This document shows positions 1 to 11,415 of a stretch of DNA of 64,000 nucleotides, piece by piece (the first letter of the stretch is position 1; each line of letters opens with the position of its first letter). Source of the DNA: Siphonodentalium dalli (Eukaryota > Mollusca > Scaphopoda > Gadilida > Siphonodentaliidae); contig CP136069.1 of NCBI GenBank assembly GCA_032622095.1, positions 121,634,126 to 121,698,125 on the forward strand. The letters run 5' to 3'. A program made the translations under genes and the position numbers. A model generated the notes under the pieces. That model saw only the letters and a program-made list of their open reading frames with translations. It was not told the origin of the DNA and ran no database searches.

Positions 1-31
1 GCATATATAAGAGAATGCATTGGCACAGGGT
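1..31. repeat. Half of a hairpin element, cut by the window edge
   Basis: The first 31 bases match the right arm of the hairpin found at 55,239-55,316 (GCATATATAAGAGAATGCAT then TGGCACAGGG). The left arm would lie before the window. Same family as the copies near 4,700, 16,300, 55,100 and 55,870. Confidence 0.85.
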
Positions 32-563
32 AAAAAAAATCCCGACTTCCGACTGGATTGGATATGGCGGGTCACATATCGACAAACTCCATTACAATCC
101 ATATCATCAACAAACAATTCATCAAGCTGTCACACCTGCTTGACCAAAGACTATCAAACAAATCAAGACCCCTGATTTCCGGGCAGTTGTCATTGATTCT
201 AGAAAGTAATGGGGGTTGCACATATTGTTAATACATTCTCATATCGGTTAAAACAACAAAAACCTTCCTCAATACAGTAACGGACATTATAACTTGGACA
301 TAACAATGTTCAAGTACCATGGGCATTTACATTCTCACTGCCGTTAAAATCACCATCTGACACCAGGTTGCGATGGTTACAGTTCGGCACAAAGCTGCAT
401 AAATAGCAGCATTTTGGCGACCAAACAATTACTCCATAAGTTGAGAATTACTAACGATAGTGACTATATTAGATATCAAATGATAGAATCAATATCTACA
501 TTGTTTAGACTGTCCTATAGTATCAAGTTATTTTTAAAGAACAGTACAATAATGGATGAACCA
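32..563. other. Non-coding stretch, nothing recognised
   Basis: AT-rich sequence with only short chance ORFs and no repeat I recognise. The A-rich start (about 32-60) may be the tail of the hairpin element at the window edge. Confidence 0.6.
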
Positions 564-903
564 CAATATACTAGAGGGGGCCTCGGTGGCTCAGTCGGTT
601 AGGAGTACAACTCAAATCCGTCTGACCCTCCTGCGCTGGCGATGAGGGTTCAAATCCATATGTTTCCATCGTGGACTTTGTAACTCGAAATTTCTATCTG
701 GTGGAGTTGCAAATTACTCGCCGATGGCCAGTTAAAGTGGTTTGCCGCGCATGGTCGACGAGTTTATCAGCCATTTAAATAACTGTTAGATTGGCCGTAT
801 GTGTGGGGATTTCTTCCACCACTAAAACTGGCAATGTCATGGCCTTAGCTGCTGAAAGCGACACTAAACCCCAATTAATCAATCAATCAACCAACATACT
901 AGA
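564..903 (+). mobile_element. tRNA-derived SINE with target-site duplication
   Basis: The body (576-891) starts GGGGCCTCGG and contains a Pol III A box TGGCTCAGTCGG (about 587-598) and a B box GGTTCAAATCC (about 647-657) at tRNA-like spacing. It continues through a non-tRNA body and ends in an (AATC)n tail near 876-890. It is flanked by a 12-bp direct repeat with one mismatch: CAATATACTAGA (564-575) and CAACATACTAGA (892-903). Together the internal promoter, simple-repeat tail and duplication indicate an intact SINE that would depend on a partner LINE. SINE superfamily not assigned. Confidence 0.88.
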
Positions 904-2244
904 TATCCAACTTACAAAATTTAACAAATTATTCGGCGTTTCGCCAATACAAAGCCAATACAAAGATCATGATTTTAATTATATTAAAATGCTATATTTA
1001 TAAAACAAAATTAGACCACATTGAGTTATCTTTTTTTTAAGCTTTTTGGAACGAATTAGTAAGCCGAACTTATAGAAAAACTATCAATGCTTTGAGAGGC
1101 GATATGCTGTTGAAATGTCAGGAAGAGTATGGTACTTTGACAAAAGAGTTAGCTCAATAAGGCAATCAAAACAAACTTGATATAAAAAACAGTTACCATC
1201 AATACAAGAACTGGAATCACCTACCAATCCAACATATGTGCTGTTTTTAATGATATGTCTGTACTCACAAACTGGCATTAAATGCCATTATATATGATGC
1301 TTTTGACAGACGAATGCATGTTTATGTTACATCGTTTATAAAAACTGATCGATAGACTGTATGGTGTTGCAAGGAGAATGAATGGTTAGTATGCAATGAC
1401 CCAGCCCACCCCAACATGTGATCTCACTATAGTTAATAAAATGGTTGGTTTGCAATGCTTACATAAATGATTGAGTGACATCACTGTATATAATTATATA
1501 GTTTTCATAAATTATCTAAATACATAAAAACAAAGATTACCGGTAGGCTACATCCCTACAAATCAATAATACACCATTCCGATATCCACTCTTTAACATG
1601 GTGGGATAATCTATTCAGTATAGAAAAGGTATAAGTTCACGTTACACTTTCATCGTGACCATCTGGAAATCGGTCTGTCCCAATGACCTCGTTCCCCGCA
1701 ACATTCTCGTTTGTAACGGGCATTTTCTGTATTGTTTACCAGCCGATGATCTGTCGTGGGTGATTGGCTGATTATCAGGAGCTGGTTAATTTATGCTACA
1801 TTTTGGTATATTTGCCTTACAACTTCGTGGACATTTCGTTGAATATGGATGAATTAATGCACATTTTTTATTACAAAGTATGTGCATTTTGTTTTATGTG
1901 GTTCGAACCATGAAATCTTACAATTGTTTGTACGGGCTAGGACTGAAGATTCTCGCCTTCATTGGGTATCTTTGTTACCAAAAACGTGGATTGGTTATAG
2001 CAAATCTCATAATCGTTGTGGTTGAGTTATAGTATGAACAAAATTGGGATATGGCCACGCTATAATTGATTCTTATACTACATGTACATCTTAATTCGAT
2101 GAACAGCACTCATTGGATGATAGCTGTGTGATTGTAATCGCTGACCGTACTGCTACTGTAAATGACAACTTACGAGCAAGGCCAGTATTCATGGCTAGGA
2201 TAGAAGCGCTCATTTTAGCTTAACTTCAAGTTTGAGCTATTGCA
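904..2244. other. Non-coding stretch, nothing recognised
   Basis: AT-rich and apparently single-copy within the window. Short ORFs on both strands show no recognisable protein similarity. Confidence 0.6.
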
Positions 2245-3060
2245 ATGGGTTGGCGTTCACCATCCATCCACCCGTGCGTGCGTTCGGCACCCAACAATTT
2301 CCTTTGGTGCACACTACAGGCCACATTCCTCATCCAACCATCAGCAAACTTTATAGGGATCGTTGGGGTGACCTCTAGATTGGAGCTATACAATTTTGCG
2401 AATATTGTTGAAATACATTGGCGTCAGCAGTCATTTTAACTCCATTTGAAGCCATCGGCACACAATGCAGCCCACATTTATCGAAGAAATGTTTTTTAAA
2501 ATATACATGCATGTTTATGATCACCTCTATCGAATTTGAAAGATGAAAAAACATGGCCACCGGCAGCCAAGTGGTTATTACTCTTTGCGTTACTTAAATT
2601 CATTGGCACACACAACAAGCAACATTTTCATCTGATTACTCCCAAACTTCATATGAATATATTAAGCTATTGAATTTAAGCTGCCATCTTGTATTTCATA
2701 TTTGAATCAATCGCCACACCATGCAGGCCACATTTATTGGATAAATGTTTTGAAATTTTACACGAATGTTTATGATCACTTCTTGATGGGAGTTATCGAA
2801 TTTGAACTGGTTTCGTTCAATAACATGGCCGTAGCAGTCATCTTGGATGTTACTCTTCCCATGACTAAATCCGTCTGCACACCCAAAAACCAACATTTTA
2901 CGTCCGTTTGATTCCAAACCGCATACATATCTTCGGGGTGACCTTTAGATGATAGCTATCAAATTTGAATTTTTTTCGATCAAACACATTGCCGACGACG
3001 CCATCTTGGATTATACTTTATGTATGACTAAATCGTTCGGCACGCCCTCCAACCAACGGT
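2245..3060. repeat. Diverged tandem repeats of about 240-300 bp
   Basis: Blocks recur in diverged form: CACATTTAT(C/T)G-(G/A)A-AAATGTTTT followed by ATGTTTATGATCAC(C/T)TCT and ATCGAATTTGAA near 2,475-2,540 and 2,730-2,800. TTCGGCAC, GGGGTGACCT(C/T)TAGAT and GCCATCTTGGAT boxes recur elsewhere in the block. Short ORFs inside are by-products. Confidence 0.6.
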
Positions 3061-3325
3061 GTTCATCTGACCTCTAGTTTTAATTCCATAATTGTATTGC
3101 ATGCGTTAACTTTCATTATTCCTAATCCTCACTTAGCTGCAATACATAGCATTTTCAATTTAGTCCCTATCCAAGTTGAGATTCAGCGTCATTGACAAAA
3201 TAATTTCCAGAAGCGAAGGACATTAAAAACGTTCATGTGATATTTAATGCTGTACCTGCACCCATTTAGTCGTTTTTAGGTATGTAGTAACACACATCTG
3301 GAAGGCATCGGTGAGACATACCGGA

Positions 3326-3447
3326 TACTGTCCGGAACATGGGAGACTGATCGGAACAATGGGAGACTGATCGGAACAACGCGAAGCTGACCTGAACAAT
3401 GCGAGACTGGCCGGAACAATGCGAGACTGGCCGGAACAATGCGAGAT
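3326..3447. repeat. 20-bp tandem repeat, about 6 copies
   Basis: Units of the form GCGAGACTGGCCGGAACAAT and GGGAGACTGATCGGAACAAT follow one another. The open frames on the minus strand (HCSGQ/ALFRPVS-type repeats) are artefacts of the unit. Confidence 0.9.
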
Positions 3448-3519
3448 GATGCATCGTGTCTCATCGATATCAACTTGAACGGTATGGGATGGGTCTTGTG
3501 AGTGTGTGTTTTACATTCC

Positions 3520-3960
3520 ATATAAACAATTCACCCTGGTAAATTTGTTAAAATGACCACGGCATAACCCTAGTAATATTTCACCACAGAGAATTTGATC
3601 CCATGCACATTAACCCTGGTAGTTTTACAAAAATTCACCCTGGTTTTTTCCCTCCGGAATCAACAGCTTACAATGTCATCCAGGTGTTTCACCATAATTC
3701 ACTCTGTAATTTTTCCTCCGCTACTTGAATTTGGCGATATTTCAGTCTTGTAATTTCACCGTGGATTGTTCACCATGGTGATTTTAGCTTTATATTTTCA
3801 TCCTGCATGGTATATTTACCCTGGCGATTTCATCATTGTATTTTCACATTGGTGATATCAGCCTTGTATTTCAACCATGGTGATTTCAGTCACGTGTTGC
3901 ACCCTGGTCATTTGGTATACCATAGTAGTTTTACCCCGGTATACCATGGTAGCTTTTAGA
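3520..3960. repeat. Degenerate short repeats built on TTCACC-TGGT motifs
   Basis: The words TTCACCCTGGT, TTCACCATGGTGATTT, ATTAACCCTGGT and TTTACCCTGGCGATTTCA recur every 20-40 bp with heavy divergence. It looks like an old tandem array, not coding sequence. Confidence 0.65.
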
Positions 3961-4239
3961 CAACTTCGGGATTAACACATTGCTTCAAAGATGGCGCCCT
4001 TTAGTAATGGGACATGCAGCTATGCTATATCCTGGTAAACTCGATAAACAAAAGCCTTGTAAAATCAGTATTTACGATGGCGAGACAATAGTAGCTGGAG
4101 AACAGTACCCTATATGGTAAATTCAGAAGTTACCAGGCTTTTACCAGCTCAAGGTGTGAAACACCTTGGCAAAACTATGCAAGTCCCATATTACATCTCT
4201 ATTACTGTGGTAAAGTAATACTTTACTCTGGTTTGTTCA

Positions 4240-4465
4240 GGTATACATAAGTTTTTCTAATGTGTTTTAGAAACACCCAAGTATAATCAGTGTAAAGCCT
4301 CAAATTACTATGGAAGTATCATTGTGAATTCTCAATTCACACCAGTCAACCCATGTAAACCGTGATTTACACTGGTTTACCAGCGTGTATTTGAAACACC
4401 CTAGTAGAATCAACGTATAAACCCTCGCATTACTTTGGTATTATCATGGTGAATTCTCAGACACA
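4240..4465. repeat. Two-copy diverged direct repeat, about 125-bp period
   Basis: The block GTGT(T/A)TT(A/T)GAAACACCC(A/T)AGTA-AATCA.CGT..A..CCTC..ATTACT.TGG(A/T)A.TATCAT.GTGAATTCTCA occurs at about 4,262-4,335 and again at 4,386-4,459. The same AC-CTGGT style of words as the preceding array precedes it. Confidence 0.6.
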
Positions 4466-4695
4466 ACATAATTATGTCCCTTAGCCTGCCTTGGGCCTTG
4501 ACCACACGCATGTGCCATAGCCGTTATCAGAATTAAGTTCTATTTACCGTTCACACGACGGAGCGGTGGGATACGCGTCAACGATGTTTCATAATCCTGT
4601 ATTGTTTTGACACGCTCCCTCGTTCGTTCCACTTTAATAGACATTTACCAAATTATCAGATTGCTATATATATTTTATAGACTCAGCATTCTTAA

Positions 4696-4907
4696 AATCC
4701 TGTGCCAATGCATTCTCTTATATATGCGAGTCTCCCAAAGGGAGCCTCGCATATATAAGAGAATACATTAGCCTAACAATATTTACCTTGACCTTGTAAG
4801 CCAGAGCATTCTCATATATATAATAGGGAGACTCGCATATATAAGAGAATGCACCGACACATCATCTTTAATGTTGCACCAGGGCAGCTCCCGTCACGAA
4901 AGGTTAA
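4696..4907. mobile_element. Double-hairpin MITE, CATTCTCTTATATATGC family
   Basis: Two hairpins in tandem (4,701-4,773 and 4,783-4,861) have arms CATTCTCTTATATATGCGAG and its complement. They are separated by the spacer CCTAACAATATTTACCTTG, which recurs near 16,410 and, inverted, near 55,850. The right end runs through GCAGCTCCCGTCACGAAAGG to TTAA (4,904-4,907), matching the end of the 16,289 copy. The left end is unclear. Confidence 0.8.
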
Positions 4908-5455
4908 GCAACACTCGAGATCATAATTGTACAATACTTATTTATACACAGTAAATGGTACATATATATTACGTGTATACACCAAAGAACAGAGACAACG
5001 GCAAACGACTACGCCGTGGCATGGCCCAGTGGCTAAAAGGATGATAGACTTACAGATGTACGTCATGAATTACTTCATTTCTAAAGCTCCGATATGAATG
5101 GGAGAGAAGGGTTAGTGTCATCTAATTCCACTGTTTGCCTATATAAGAGTACTCTAATTCTATCACTCACAACCTATCGCTCTTTTCATAAGTCGACAAA
5201 GGCGCAAATTTAATGATCGGAAAACAAGGATTGAGCGATTACTGGTCTAGAGACGAAACCCGGGGAAACGAAATCGAATGGTTCGAGTTGCCAATAAGCT
5301 TTTATAGCCCCATTCTCGCAAAGTCTCGCTTAATTACGCACATTCAGCCATTTCGGATTTGATTAAGTTATCGTAATTAGGAATGGGCGTCTGAACAAAA
5401 ACTTCAACGCGTTTCTAATATGATAAATATAGCACTATCGTCGGCCATTATGCGA
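4908..5455. other. Non-coding stretch
   Basis: No gene recognised. A tRNA A-box-like string (TGGCCCAGTGG near 5,022) has no B box and was not called. Confidence 0.5.
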
Positions 5456-5575
5456 AACCCAATTTAAGTCAACACGAGAAACGCTTGGCTGCGGGAGATG
5501 TCAGGATCGAGAGGATCATATTAGTGATGTCTCGGTCGAATTCCCGAAGCTCGGAGAAATTTAACGAATCATGAA
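5456..5575. repeat. Duplicated segment, copy without TTAA insertion
   Basis: AATTTAAGTCAACACGAGAA through TCCCGAAGCTCGGAGA matches 6,672-6,785, where a MITE sits immediately left of the shared TTAA. Here the TTAA is uninterrupted, so this copy resembles the empty site. Confidence 0.75.
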
Positions 5576-6406
5576 GACAGATTCCGAGAATCTTAAAGAC
5601 GATCGAACACACCGCCAAAGGGAGCTAATTCACTTATCATTCAGCTTTCACGTTATCGTTATGTACTTTTTTTTATTTCTGAAAACAAATTAAATCTTCT
5701 ATACGTCCTGTTTGACTCAAACCATATGCGGATTTGCAGAATCCAAGTTGAGGTTCATTTCAATAATGTGGTGGTCAGTGGCACAATGGATGCATGACCA
5801 TCGAACAACCCTACTCAATGCGGGTGTCCTTTTATAATTTAAGATCTGGTGATCTGATGCCGTTCCAATCGCATTCGCTTTATGTTCATGGGAATTGCAA
5901 TTGTCATCACACAAGAAATAAGTATCCACACGTAAGATGGCGACTTAATGACATCCAGCAATACATGCTAATGGGTATATTTAATTTAATGATATAGTGA
6001 TTATATAGAGTGCAATATACACAAAGTTACAATTTAAAAATTGTGAAAACTATTTTAAAGTGAACACATGCACACGCCAATATGGGTTATGTGGTCAGTA
6101 ATCAGAGGGTTTTTGTTACCTCAGGAGTTCATCGTTATTGAATGGGCTATCTTGATAAATAGCGCAAGATTTGTGAGCGTTCGTTTATTGCCGCTCTTTT
6201 AAACAGGTCGGCTAGCTTCAATGCGTTGGCTCTTTTATAGCCATGTAAATGTATACGTGTACTATTCACATCTATTAGTTAGACTGGTTGATTTACTGCA
6301 GTCACATTTAACAGTGAAACGATTACTACTTCATTACACGCAGCTTGTAATTAAAGCAATATTGCTCACTCAGCTCACGTTTAGTGGTGTTCAGGAACTT
6401 CCCAAC
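5576..6406. other. Non-coding stretch, nothing recognised
   Basis: AT-rich. Contains a 103-codon ORF from 6,221 that runs into the MITE at 6,407, has no recognisable domain and is probably fortuitous. Confidence 0.5.
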
Positions 6407-6675
6407 TTAAAGGGGTACTGTACACTAAATCCAGCCATTTCTGGGACCATCTCCTTTTGTACTCAACATATGCAACAAATGAATGAATTTGAGCCATGGA
6501 TGAGTGCAAAATACACTCATTATACCTTATAAACGATACAAACAACATGGTAATTATAATGAAAATGAATTTATGGCTGGAGTCATAAATTCATCTTCAT
6601 TATAAATACCATGTTATTACCATAAAAGACGATGGTCCCATAAATGGCCGGATTTAGTGTACAGCACCCATTTAA
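6407..6675. mobile_element. TTAA-flanked foldback MITE, copy 1
   Basis: TTAA at both ends (6,407 and 6,672) encloses inverted ends AGGGGTACTGTACACTAAAT and its complement GATTTAGTGTACAGCACCC, then CCATTTCTGGGACCATCTCC. The interior has its own inverted repeat around ATGGTAATTATAATGAAAAT. TTAA target and size suggest a non-autonomous piggyBac-type element; no transposase present. Confidence 0.88.
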
Positions 6676-6785
6676 GTCAGCATGAGAAAGGTTCGGCTGT
6701 GGCAGTTGTCAGGATCGAAAGGGTCCGATTATTGTGGTCTCGGTCCAATTCCCGAAGCTTCGAGATAGATGTGTTGAGATATTCA
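6676..6785. repeat. Duplicated segment, copy next to the MITE
   Basis: GTCAGCATGAGAAAGG through TCCCGAAGCTTCGAGATAGA matches 5,464-5,575 with moderate divergence. It is the right flank of the inserted MITE. Confidence 0.75.
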
Positions 6786-9358
6786 CGAGAACCACTGCAT
6801 GGTTTATGACAAGCCGAGTGTCCGGACCAAATATCTGGCCCAGATGGTGATATTTTTCCATATATACCCACATCGCAGGTCATCATGGATCATTTTTATC
6901 ACAAACCAAGAGTCGCATTCCGATTGTTCGTGTTCTACCAGTCGGGGACACATTTCAGTAGGTACAACTGGGGTGAAATATGATGCGATATTCGTGATTA
7001 TCGTGGATGATTTCCACATATACCCACCAAAGATACATACTGAAAAACCAAAGCGCGTTACCGCCGCTGGCAGAGATAATACGCTTGAGTGAAATATACA
7101 TGACTAGTGAAATCGACGCGTTTATTGATATGAAGTCTTCACAAATAGGCTAACAGGGGTTGCCATGGGAAATGTCCCTAGCATGGTAAAGGTGGACATG
7201 TTTATGTTTATATGACAAAAAAGGTTAGTTTGACGATTACGACGATTTATTGCAACGATAACAATTTGTCAAAGGTGGTGTATTTCATGTTTATTCATGA
7301 TTGAGTCATTAAAGCATTCACAAGAAATAGAACTATATTTCGTTCATCATTTGCGAAGTGTCTCAGCATTGTTTGCAAAATGTAAAAGTAATGTACGTTG
7401 TTTCTCTTTGGAGAATTGGCCTTCCGTTTGATCAAATGTGTTCATACCCATAGTCTTTTGTAGTGCATTATATTCAACTCTTCTGCAGTTGCAAGTGGAC
7501 TTATTTGAATGTTCATTCTGTTTAACCGTGACCAGTTAGAGACATACATATCCATTTTCATTAGCGTCCAGGAATTCGTCCGTATTTACTGACTTGAAAC
7601 AACCGTGTTACTGTTGGATGACGATTTTTTTTTAGTTTACACAAGACAAGCTGATGACTCGTTGAAACAGTTCCGGCTCTTAATTAAGTATGTAAATCAG
7701 TCACTTGGGTGGGTGAGAAGCAGTCAGGTGTGATGTAGGAAAATATCACATAGCTATCTCACACGGGCTGCTGCCTGTGTTAAAATGTGTATAGGGTGTG
7801 GGAGAAAAAGGCACCCGGGTTCGTCTAATCACACAACAAACTGGATATTGGGAATGTGAAGTTGCTGTTCGTTTGTTTTAAATTATTGTATCAACCACGG
7901 TGATACAATATCACATTTTGAATCAAATTTGAAGATACAATGGGAAATTTGACAATCCTTTGTGCCCCTATCACATTTTCACCGAACTGTGAACCTTTAA
8001 CAACTACAACTGGCGGGACATGGGTGCCTTTATAAATAAACACTAGTGATAATGTAATATTTAGGACCACTAATGCTTGAGGGGTAACTCTCACATAAAA
8101 GTTTTGAACGGTACACATGTTTTGAAAATGTGCTGAAGGTTATACAAGGTTTGTTGTCAGTGCTGACAAGAGTTACGTCATGCAATATAGTGTTACTGAA
8201 AGTATGGCGCCCATCAGCAGTTTGTTTTTAGTTCATTTTAATTTCCATTGGAACTTTAAACAATTATTTTCTTAACAGAAATCGTGGCAGAAGCGAAAAC
8301 AAGACACCATTTCGAACAAGATTTCAAAATCTGTATACCCTTCTGCAGCTTTGTTGTTGAGTGACCCCTTCAGAACAAGTAACAGGCGTAAAAGCGTTAT
8401 ACAGTTCTGATCACATGTGGCATTTATACGTACAGAGGTTGCCAAGATAAACTTTTGCTGGCTCCAACTCCGTATATATGAACACAATTATGCTACAGAT
8501 AACGTAAATGCATGCATAATGCATTATTCAAGCAACTGTTATCGTGCCTGTGTTAAGTTTTCCAACTACAGGTTACCAACAACTGCTAGCTTAGGCGCCC
8601 TATTTGTGGAACTGGTTGCACTCGGCATGTGCCCGTGGACACTCTGCGGGGATTATTCCACGACACAGGCAAATAGAAAGTAAAAGCGTTCATTTACAGC
8701 GTTTTATCATCTATCAAATTGCGTGAGGAAAACAAACCGTACTCTAACATCAATAACCAATTGTAATAACGTAATTAAGAAAAACATAAATATTTAAAAC
8801 TTGGAATATGCCTCGGAACGAAACCCCTAAGATGCAAGGAAATATCTTTACACAGGGGACTGGAAACAATGGCCAGTGCCTATATTCCGGTAAACGACTT
8901 AATTAAATAACATAGCGAGCCTATTCCGAATGTGACTAGTGCGCATGACAAACGAGATAAGTTTCCAGTAAGTCGTCTGCTTCACTTTACCTGATCACGC
9001 AAACTTATTCTTCCGGTGAAATTTGCTAATTTAAGCCGCTTTTTCATTTATAATTAATTGATTGAAGGACTTTATAACCCGTTTTCTGGTATAAAAGAAA
9101 TTATAGAGAATAAACGAAATACACCAAGGGTTCGAGCGAGCTCCGCGGGGCTGAGATCATGGGCTTCGTCACGCCATGTTCTCTTTCATCAGAACGATTG
9201 TGCATTCTAAATGCTTCTCGTCTCCACGTCAGCTTTCTGGTGCCATAAGTAATATATCAGGTGGCTATATATCGAGCAAGAGTTGACGGCTGATAAAATG
9301 TTGGTCTTGATACACAGGTTGCTCCTCTTAAAGCGACATATACTATGCATACCGCAAA
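6786..9358. other. Long non-coding stretch
   Basis: No supported gene. Similar GTGTGATGTAG/ATATCACA words occur near 7,728-7,772 and 21,880-21,905. About 8,690-9,140 is unusually free of repeats and rich in ATTA/TTAAT-type sites, so it could be regulatory, which is inference only. Confidence 0.5.
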
Positions 9359-9605
9359 TTAAAGGGGTGCTGTACACTAAATCCGGCCATTTCTGGAACC
9401 ATCTCCGTTTTATACTCAACAACATGTTAATTATAATGAAAATAAATTTATGACTCGATCATAATTTCATTTTAATTACCATGTCATTTGCATCGTTCAC
9501 AGAGCACACGAGTGTATTTTGCACTAAGCCATTGCATATATTCTGTTGAGTATAAAAGGAGATGGTCCCATAAATGGTCGGATTTAGTGTACTCTCCCAT
9601 TTTAA
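9359..9605. mobile_element. TTAA-flanked foldback MITE, copy 2
   Basis: Same family as 6,407-6,675: TTAA at 9,359 and 9,602, left end AAGGGGTGCTGTACACTAAA, right end GGATTTAGTGTACTCTCCCA, with the internal TTAATTATAATGAAAAT arm kept. The inner segment is rearranged relative to copy 1 (the CAAAATACACTC-type block lies on the other side), consistent with an inverted middle. Confidence 0.88.
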
Positions 9606-10287
9606 GCATAGCATCTACTTGCCTTTATCGCATCCACTGGATCAAAACAGGGCTATACATGTAAATATATTATATTATAAATAATTATATTCGTAATATG
9701 TAGGAATCGAACGAAATGTATGAGGTATTAGACATTTAAGGACTAAATTTAATCACTATAATTAACGGCACTTAATGTGATAATGAGTCCACAGTGGTTT
9801 CATATGAACATCGAAAATGACTTCCAGAAGAAAAAAGCCCTTTCGTCGAGAGCTGGTAACAGAAAAGATCTTTAGATTTCTTTCAGATGTGATCATATAA
9901 AGAGAGTTTCTGCTGAAAAGCGATACAATTCTTCCAATCTGCAAGTCGTTTCAGACCATATATTATTATAGTCCGTACTTATAGCAACCACTAGCGCGCG
10001 CTTCGCGCGTTGGTGCTTAGGCCTTAGCCGCAGGTGAATGATGACGTCATGTAATTTTGTTCTATAGCGATGAGCCAAATTCCGGTGGCGTGCATGATTT
10101 TTGTGTGAAATTGACGCCAGGTCCTGACTTCCGGTTAGCAACTGTCTTACAAGTCGTTATAACGAGCTGTGTATTTGTATATTTAGGGGTGCGGTGGTGT
10201 TTCGGATGGCCCTAATGTGCTTTCGTAGATAATTACCCGAAACTAGCATAAAAAGATCCCATCGATGACGAAGCTGGTTCTTACCCC
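9606..10287. other. Non-coding stretch with a GC-rich hairpin
   Basis: AT-rich, no gene recognised. At about 9,982-10,018 a short GC-rich inverted repeat (CTAGCGCGCGCTTCGCGCG between AGCAACCA and TTGGTGCT) stands out against the AT-rich background. Confidence 0.6.
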
Positions 10288-11415
10288 AATAAACGCGGAT
10301 CTGATCCATGCATGCATGCAGAGGGAAAATAAACGCCGATCTGATCCATGCATGCAGAGGGAAAATAAAACCGGATCTGATCCATGCATGCAGAGGGGAA
10401 ATAAACGCCGATCTGATCCATGCATGCAGAGGGAAAATAAACGCCGATCTGATCCATGCATGCAGAGGGAAAATAAACGCGGATCTGATCCATGCATGCA
10501 GAGGGAAAATAAAACCGGATCTGATCCATGCATGCAGAGGGAAAATAAACGCGGATCTGATCCATGCATGCAGAGGGAAAATAAATGCCGATCTGATCCA
10601 TGCATGCAGATGGAAAATAAACCCAGATCTGATCCATGCAGGCAGAGGGAAAATAAACGCCGATCTGATCCCCGCATGCAGATGGAAAATAAACCCGGAT
10701 CTGATCCATGCAGGCAGAGGGAAAATAAACGCGGATCTGATCCATGCATGCAGAGGGAAAATAAACGCCGATCTGATCCCCGCATGCAGATGGAAAATAA
10801 ACCCGGATCTGATCCATGCAGGCAGAGGGAAAATAAACGCGGATCTGATCCATGCAGGCAGAGGGAAAATAAACCCGGATCTGATCCATGCATGCAGAGG
10901 GAAAATAAACGCGGATCTGATCCATGCAAGCAGAGGGAAAATAAACGCGGATCTGATCCATGCATGCAGAGGGAAAATAAACGCGGATCTGATCCATGCA
11001 TGCAGAGGGAAAATAAACGCGGATCTGATCCATGCATGCAGAGGGAAAATAAACGCGGATCTGATCCATGCAGGCAGAGGGAAAATAAAGGCCGATCTGA
11101 TCCATGCAGGCAGAGGGAAAATAAACGCGGATCTGATCCATGCATACAGAGGGGAAATAAACGCCGATCTGATCCATGCATGCAGATGGAAAATAAACCC
11201 GGATCTGATCCATGCATGCAGAGGAAAAATAAACGCGGATCTGATCCATGCAGGCAGAGGGAAAATAAAGGCCGATCTGATCCATGCAGGCAGAGGGAAA
11301 ATAAACGCGGATCTGATCCATGCATGCAGAGGGGAAATAAACGCGGATCTGATCATGCATGAAGAGGGAAAATAAACCCGGATCTGATCCATGCATGCAA
11401 AGGGAAAATAAACGC
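10288..11415. repeat. 36-bp minisatellite, about 31 copies
   Basis: The unit is GCGGATCTGATCCATGCATG followed by CAGAGGGAAAATAAAC. It contains two palindromic cores (GGATCTGATCC-like and ATGCATGCAT). Because 36 is divisible by 3 and only one frame has a stop, five of six frames stay open for over 1 kb, giving 12-residue peptide repeats such as RENKRRSDPCMQ. There is no start context, splice signal or conserved domain, so I treat it as non-coding. Variants (GCG/GCC/CCC before GATCTG; CATGCATG/CAGGCAG/CCGCATG) form multi-unit patterns. A 4-bp expansion in the first unit and a short unit near 11,350 shift the frames. Confidence 0.97.

Noticed and set aside
3266-3521. Repeat-rich ORFs near 3.3 kb
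   Set aside because: Translations of the 20-bp tandem repeat on the minus strand.
5015-5090. tRNA gene (A-box-like TGGCCCAGTGG)
   Set aside because: No B box at the right distance and no cloverleaf that I can draw.
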